Shown: positions 30,452-34,885 of the stretch, in pieces
How the letters are laid out: each line of letters opens with the position of its first letter
Position numbering within the stretch: position 1 is the stretch's first letter
From: Amphimedon queenslandica
Lineage: Eukaryota; Porifera; Demospongiae; Haplosclerida; Niphatidae
DNA length: 34,885 nt
Assembly: GCF_000090795.2 (NCBI RefSeq)
Contig: NW_003546444.1
Span: forward strand, 130,817-165,701
Reading direction: 5' to 3'
Notes under the pieces: generated by a model
Told to the model about the DNA's origin: nothing
Seen by the model: only the letters and a program-made list of their open reading frames with translations
Databases searched by the model: none
Made by a program: the position numbers and the translations under genes

Positions 30452-30734
30452 ACTTATAGCTTCCAAACTTTATGTTTTACAGAGTTTTATATCTATTTTC
30501 TTTTTATAAGCTGCATGTAGAATTTGTAGTGTATTTCTTTAAAATATAAGATAATTGAAACCCTTTTGTTTTTACTAGCCATGCATGTACTGATAGCTAC
30601 TGTACACGTTGGAGTTGCAGGTAATAAATTGACATTGACTTCCATCTAAGATTTTAAATCAATACAGCCACTCCTTCTTTTACCACCCACGCATTTATAC
30701 TGTCTAGCCTCGCCCCATTATTAAATTTGAAATA
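30452..30734. other. Spacer and CCDC157 promoter region
   Basis: AT-rich. No clear TATA element near the CCDC157 start. GTTGGAGTTGCAGGTAATAA at about 30610 matches sequence before the exon-2 relic. It could be a 5' UTR exon with a donor, but this is unproven. Confidence 0.4.
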
Positions 30735-33700
30735 ATGTCCACCAACTCGCAGGTGCAGGCTCAACTGAGAAATGAAGTCCTCATATTGCAGGGAGCTCTC
30801 AAAGACCTCCATGGTCAGCTAAAAATACCACCAGATAAATTATCAGTACCATTCTGGCGCTATCCCGAGAAGAAGGCCACTGATGTTGCATTCTCATTCT
30901 CTGCCAAAGACATTGATGATGATCAGTTGCTTCTGGAGCTGCTAGCGGACAGGTAGCTGACAATGGTGACATTAACTTAAAAATAAATTATCAAACTTGC
31001 ATAGGTTAGCCTTTCTCCTGCAGTCGTGCGTATTTGAAATTGAAGTAACTAATAAACACTGCAAGCAGTCACCGCAGCACAAAACTGGCTCATTCTCTTC
31101 TCCTTCTCTCCCACTTTCTTTCTCCTCAACGCTCAAGAGGTTTGTTCGTGGCTTCGTTCAACTCATTAAAAAATTCAAAGATCTTGACAATGATGTGAGT
31201 TTACATGCATGATACGTACAGTTATGGAATATACCATGCAACCTTACATGACAAAGAATATTTTAAAATGATTAACTACATCACACTTGCACACATTCAT
31301 AGGTAGATTCTATGAAAGGAGAAGTGTCACAACTACAGCAGAAGTTGCTGCAGTATCATGATCTGGTTACAAATGAGCTAGGACCCAGTGCAGCAGAGGC
31401 TCTTGATAGTGCTTTGAATACTGGAACACAGGGAGCATCCAGTCTTGGTATTTCTGAAACAAGGACAGTTAGTACTCAAACTACCCAGACTTCACTAGTA
31501 GCTCCACCAGTTGTTGACTACATGGCTAAGAGTGAGCCTTGCTCAAAGTGTCCCATGTATCTAGAGCAATTGGACAAACTTGCTAAAAGAGTGAGTAATC
31601 TGAGGCTCAAAGTACAAAGAAAGCAAGACAAAAAAGCTGAAAGTGTGGGAGGTTATGACAAGGCAGTTGTAGATGCAAACATTGCTGCTATTAAAGATTG
31701 CTTTGTAAGGTATGCATCATTCTTGTATAGAGTAAAAAAGTGGATTAAAAATATTACACTAGTTTGTCAAAAGGTCAAATTGCCAATGCTTTTGATTAAA
31801 ACTTGGGCGGCTAGTGTAATACTGGCTTAAGACACAAACTATAGTATTGCATCACTTTACAGTGTAATTTTGGGGGCAAAAGTAACATTGAAAATTGTAC
31901 TTTAAGAGCACTTTAACTTTTTCTGTGTTGAAACATTAAATATTATTTTTATAAACTCAAGCTGGCTCTCTCATCCATTCTAACTTTTAAACCACCATGA
32001 GTTTAACTGAAAGACTTTCCTCTTCTAAGTACTGATGATTTTTTAACCTGTCTGCTCATGCCAATCATACCTGATCGGGCCATAAATGACGAGTTATGTC
32101 AACATGTTTACATAATTGAGGCTGTTTTATTGTTAGATTAATCATAACAGTTCACTTCTTAGAGCATTTTTACCCAGAATTGGGCCAATATCATGGTATT
32201 CCCGATTCTAGATAGCTACATCTAGCTGAGCAGTCTAATCAGTTTAGTATGGTCTAATGCTAGGCGAGGTTATTGCCACCCTGGACAGTACTGAGAGCTG
32301 AGCACCCTTCTTTTGACCCTTATTACCATACCATCTTAACACTGAAGCGGGCCAGATCAGTGGAAGTCCAGCCATCATAGCTACGGTACATCTTTCCATG
32401 CAGACTGAACCCCGCTAGCGCCAGCTAGACTTGGCCCGGGGCCGGCTGCAGCACATGATGGCTGCAGTGTAGTTCAGTAGCTCAATTAGATCATTGAGGG
32501 TACCCCCGCAACCATTATTATCCAGTAAGTAACAGGACAATGCACATTTCAGCTGTTCAAAGTTTGAAATGAAATCAACTAACGAAAAAAACTGCTATGG
32601 ACTCCTGACCTAACAACGCAAGCCAGGTGCGCTTTAATTAAAATAAATCTGCCCGCATGCTTTTTACTTCTCCGATATTAATTAAAAGCAAGCAGATCTG
32701 GTTACAAAAAAATGGGTAAGTAAAAACTAAGAGTGGATGAGAGTGTCTACTTAATAGACAATCCCATGAGTGATGTTTTAAGTAGACATGCTTCAAATTG
32801 TGCCTGCCCAAGTGAAAACCATGAGCAAAAGTACAAAACTGTCATTTTTATTATTTAGGGCTATACAATTTTACTTTGGAACTGCCTGCTTATCAGTGCT
32901 ACCCCTTCAATGGGGTAAGTAAAATCTTTGATTTAAATTGTACAAGAAAACAAGTCTTTGGTAAGTTTATCACTTATGTCTAGTCAGCACAGTTCACTGA
33001 TTTATCTGAAACCAGCCTAAATCATGCACAGGCACATATCCCTCAGCTACTACATTGCCAAAATGCACTGTGTATGAACATATTAATCATTGTACCAGCA
33101 TCATGGGGTGATCGGCTAGCAGAAAAAGTAATCACGATGTCCGTCTATCATCGAGCGGCACCGCCGCCATTTTTAATTAGCACTACTTGTATCTATGCAC
33201 TACTCGACTAGCAGCACTGAAAGATTAATGAATATTCTTCATAAGTTTGCCATTGCTCTAACGTGCTCCAAATGTCATCATATACTGACTGGAGAAAGAA
33301 AGTTACAGGTTGCAAAGATTGATAAGCTGAGGGGTTGAGACAGGCACAATCTAAAAGTAGGGCACCAATCTAAAATCACTGAAGGGACCCACTTTTGAAA
33401 CAATGCATAACTTCAATTATATGATGCATATCTTCTGGTATTACGAGATGGTTTTTATTATAGGACACTGCCTCTAATTTCAATGATAAATTTAAAAAAT
33501 CAAAAATCTTAAAATGTCTCATAAATATACGGGCAATTGCTGCATCAAAAGTAGGGGGGATCTTGCCCCTTTGCTCCCCCAGATTCTAAATAACTGAAGT
33601 TACCAATCAAATGCATTCCAAAGTCAGCCATGTATAATTATTAGACATACTGCTGGGGTAATTTACTGACTTCGGTTCCACCAGCTCATTAATATTATGC

Positions 33701-33771
33701 TTTAAGTATATAGACATGAGCCTCCAAGGTTGAACATAAAACAAAAATAAGAGTACAATTATTATCATTAA

Positions 33772-33822
<51 letters not shown>

Positions 33823-34098
33823 AACCCAAAAACAAGAACTAATTAGAGCTAATAATAGAGAAAAACAAAAAAGGGAAAGGAGAGGGAAGGCCCTATGAGG
33901 AAAAAATAAAAATCTGTGCTCCGCACCATCAGTGGTCATCTAGCTTCTCGCCGGGGGCTAGATCAGCTGGAGGTGTCCCTACATCTTTTCCAGAGACTTT
34001 CGGTTGCACTGTGGCGCGCTAATGCTCACATGTGGTTGAGCCGCTCCCCTATCCTTCCACCCGATGTGGATGGGCAGGTCTGACTCTTTCTTCTTTCC

Positions 34099-34139
<41 letters not shown>

Positions 34140-34477
34140 AAAAGTTAGAATTAGGACAAAGTTAGGGCAGGATGAAAAATGAAATAAAAATAATTAGGTT
34201 AATAGAGATTTTTTAAAAAATAATAATAATTTAATAAGGATGAAGTTAAATTATGGATTTAAGTCATTATAAGGTCCAAAGGGGCTCCGTCACAGGTATC
34301 AACATATCTCCATTTTGTCCTGGAGCTACGGAGACAGAGTATAGAGGCTCGAATGATGGCAAATGTTAACCGAGTCCTGATCCAGTTGATAACTTCACTG
34401 TAGTGCCTCGCCCATTTCATTGATAGCCTTTCTCCCAATCTCTTCAAGAAGGCATTTGCTTCTCTCCCTACCATACC

Positions 34478-34508
<31 letters not shown>

Positions 34509-34553
34509 CATTATTATTATTATTATCATTATTATTATTATTTTTTTTTATTC

Positions 34554-34588
<35 letters not shown>

Positions 34589-34798
34589 TTTAGACCCAGT
34601 TGAAGTAAATTGGACCTTGAGTTTTAATGATGCCGGAGAAAAAGTCCTGCAAGAAATGAGTAAGCTATAATTGAATTTATTGACTATTTTATTTTTGACC
34701 AGATGAAACTAAGAGAAATCAAATTCTGAAGGACAAAGAAATCTTTTACGCAAAGCCAACTGAGGCTTTGCATATGCAAGGAACTTGGGGAGAATTGA
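30735..34798 (+). CDS. CCDC157: CCDC157 homologue, 5' part, at least 6 exons
   Basis: Coiled-coil protein of unclear biochemical role; vertebrate CCDC157 is mainly linked to male germ cells and Golgi trafficking. Exons: 30735-30952, 31005-31194, 31303-31709, 32859-32914 (tentative), 34594-34659, 34703-34798; the gene continues past the window. The N-terminus fits CCDC157: an LQGALKDLHGQL helix, FWRYPEKKATD, LLLELLADRLAFLLQSCVFEIE, then SETRTVSTQTTQTSLV and the SEPCSKCPMYLEQLDKL Cys pair. Exons 5 and 6 end in matching phase with GTAAGC/GTAAGT donors. The 31709 exon end (GTAAG/GTATGC) leaves phase 2 and the 34594 exon needs phase 1, so a missing exon was expected. The 56-bp segment at 32859-32914, with good signals on both sides and no stop, bridges it exactly. 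Alternative donor at 31704. Confidence 0.8.
31710..32858. other. CCDC157 intron, non-coding
   Basis: About 32160-32500 is less AT-rich than its surroundings and contains several short inverted repeats, but I see no exon, tRNA boxes or known RNA. Confidence 0.4.
32859..32914 (+). other. Candidate CCDC157 exon 4 (56 bp)
   Basis: Preceded by TTTTTATTATTTAG and followed by GTAAGTAAAA. Using the 31709 donor it reads AIQFYFGTACLSVLPLQW and joins exon 5 as DPVEVNW. It is listed separately because it rests on phase and splice signals only. Confidence 0.5.
33775..33822. repeat. (TTA)n microsatellite
   Basis: About 16 ATT units. Further tracts lie at 34101-34137 and 34477-34586, on either side of the retroelement relics. 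Confidence 0.95.
33912..34083 (+). mobile_element. Retroelement-like coding relic
   Basis: One frame reads about 56 codons to a TGA at 34081-34083: SVLRTISGHLASRRGLDQLE and then LHLFQRLSVALWRANAHMWL. The LFQRLSVAL-RAN pattern is familiar from repetitive element proteins in invertebrate genomes. I cannot name the class. The stretch is GC-rich against an AT-rich surround. Confidence 0.45.
34259..34474 (-). mobile_element. Retroelement-like coding relic, opposite strand
   Basis: An open frame of about 70 codons ending in TCDGAPLDLIMT. It includes FLKRLGERLSMKWARHYSEV, RTRLTFAIIRASILCLRSSR and TKWR. This R/L-rich FA-IRA--LCLRGSR-like block recurs at the end of retroelement polyproteins in invertebrates. 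It has no start context and is bounded by TTA repeats, so it is a fragment. Confidence 0.5.
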
Positions 34799-34885
34799 GT
34801 AAGTATAGCTATAGCTAAGTGTTAGACTATGCATGATGTATGAATCTATTAATCATGAACTGTACATCATGGGGTGAGTAGCTTT
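34799..34885 (+). other. Start of the next CCDC157 intron
   Basis: Begins GTAAGTATAG after the exon ending at 34798. No acceptor is reached before the window ends. Confidence 0.6.

Larger units (their letters stand above)
32915..34593. other. CCDC157 intron with retroelement relics and TTA repeats
   Basis: Non-coding for CCDC157. The two relics and three TTA microsatellites inside are listed separately. The 33300-33650 part is unremarkable AT-rich sequence. Confidence 0.5.

Noticed and set aside
32190..32500. Possible U2-like or tRNA-derived sequence (GTCTAATCAGTTTAGTATGG; AGTTCAGTAGCTCAATTAG)
   Set aside because: The match to U2 is short and lacks the conserved 5' end and Sm site. The tRNA-like part has no proper box B or cloverleaf.

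Overview
This window is animal nuclear DNA, and the best match by pattern is a demosponge such as Amphimedon queenslandica. The evidence is metazoan genes (NCOR corepressor, MED21, MMAB, a serine dehydratase-like enzyme, CCDC157) cut by many very short introns (about 45-100 bp) in an AT-rich, repeat-studded background. It also holds several secreted or membrane cysteine-rich proteins of a type I associate with sponges. The species call is inference; no database was searched. Exon models were built by hand from GT-AG signals, reading phase and remembered family sequences. Every multi-exon model I call complete closes in phase.

Layout. 1-2052: a 61-bp hairpin-forming minisatellite, then the last exon of an unrecognised Pro/Ser/Thr/Tyr-rich protein (+). 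2971-6477: eight-exon PLP-dependent serine dehydratase-like gene (-), with a GC-AG first intron and a satellite array in its last-but-one intron. 6999-7983 and 10186-11262: two paralogous secreted fibrinogen-like proteins (+), separated by a 1.3-kb array of a ~178-bp satellite. 11932-23579: sixteen-exon nuclear receptor corepressor NCOR (-), with the GPS2/TBL1-binding helix, DAD/SANT1 and SANT2. Its largest intron hosts a nested gene (16950-18581, -) for a type II membrane protein with the same fibrinogen-like ectodomain, interrupted by one in-frame TAA. 23816-25104: six-exon Mediator subunit MED21 (+), head to head with NCOR across only 236 bp.

25532-26251: small secreted, probably GPI-anchored, cysteine-rich protein (+). 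26563-28864: nine-exon MMAB, cob(I)alamin adenosyltransferase (-). About 29.06-30.45 kb: a decayed block holding a CCDC157 exon-2 relic and a pseudogene copy of the GPI-anchored protein gene, promoter included. 30735 to the window end: CCDC157 homologue (+), incomplete, with a 2.9- or 1.7-kb repeat-rich intron holding two retroelement relics.

How the genes relate. NCOR and MED21 both act at RNA polymerase II promoters and share one compact divergent promoter. The three fibrinogen-like genes form a local family of cell-surface or secreted proteins of unknown ligand. SDSL-like and MMAB are ordinary metabolic enzymes. Non-coding sequence is dominated by one satellite superfamily found in three gene introns and one intergenic array, and by small TA-flanked inverted-repeat elements. 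I found no convincing new multi-gene system. The most unusual signals are the nested gene with its single stop, the satellite family and the divergent corepressor/Mediator promoter.
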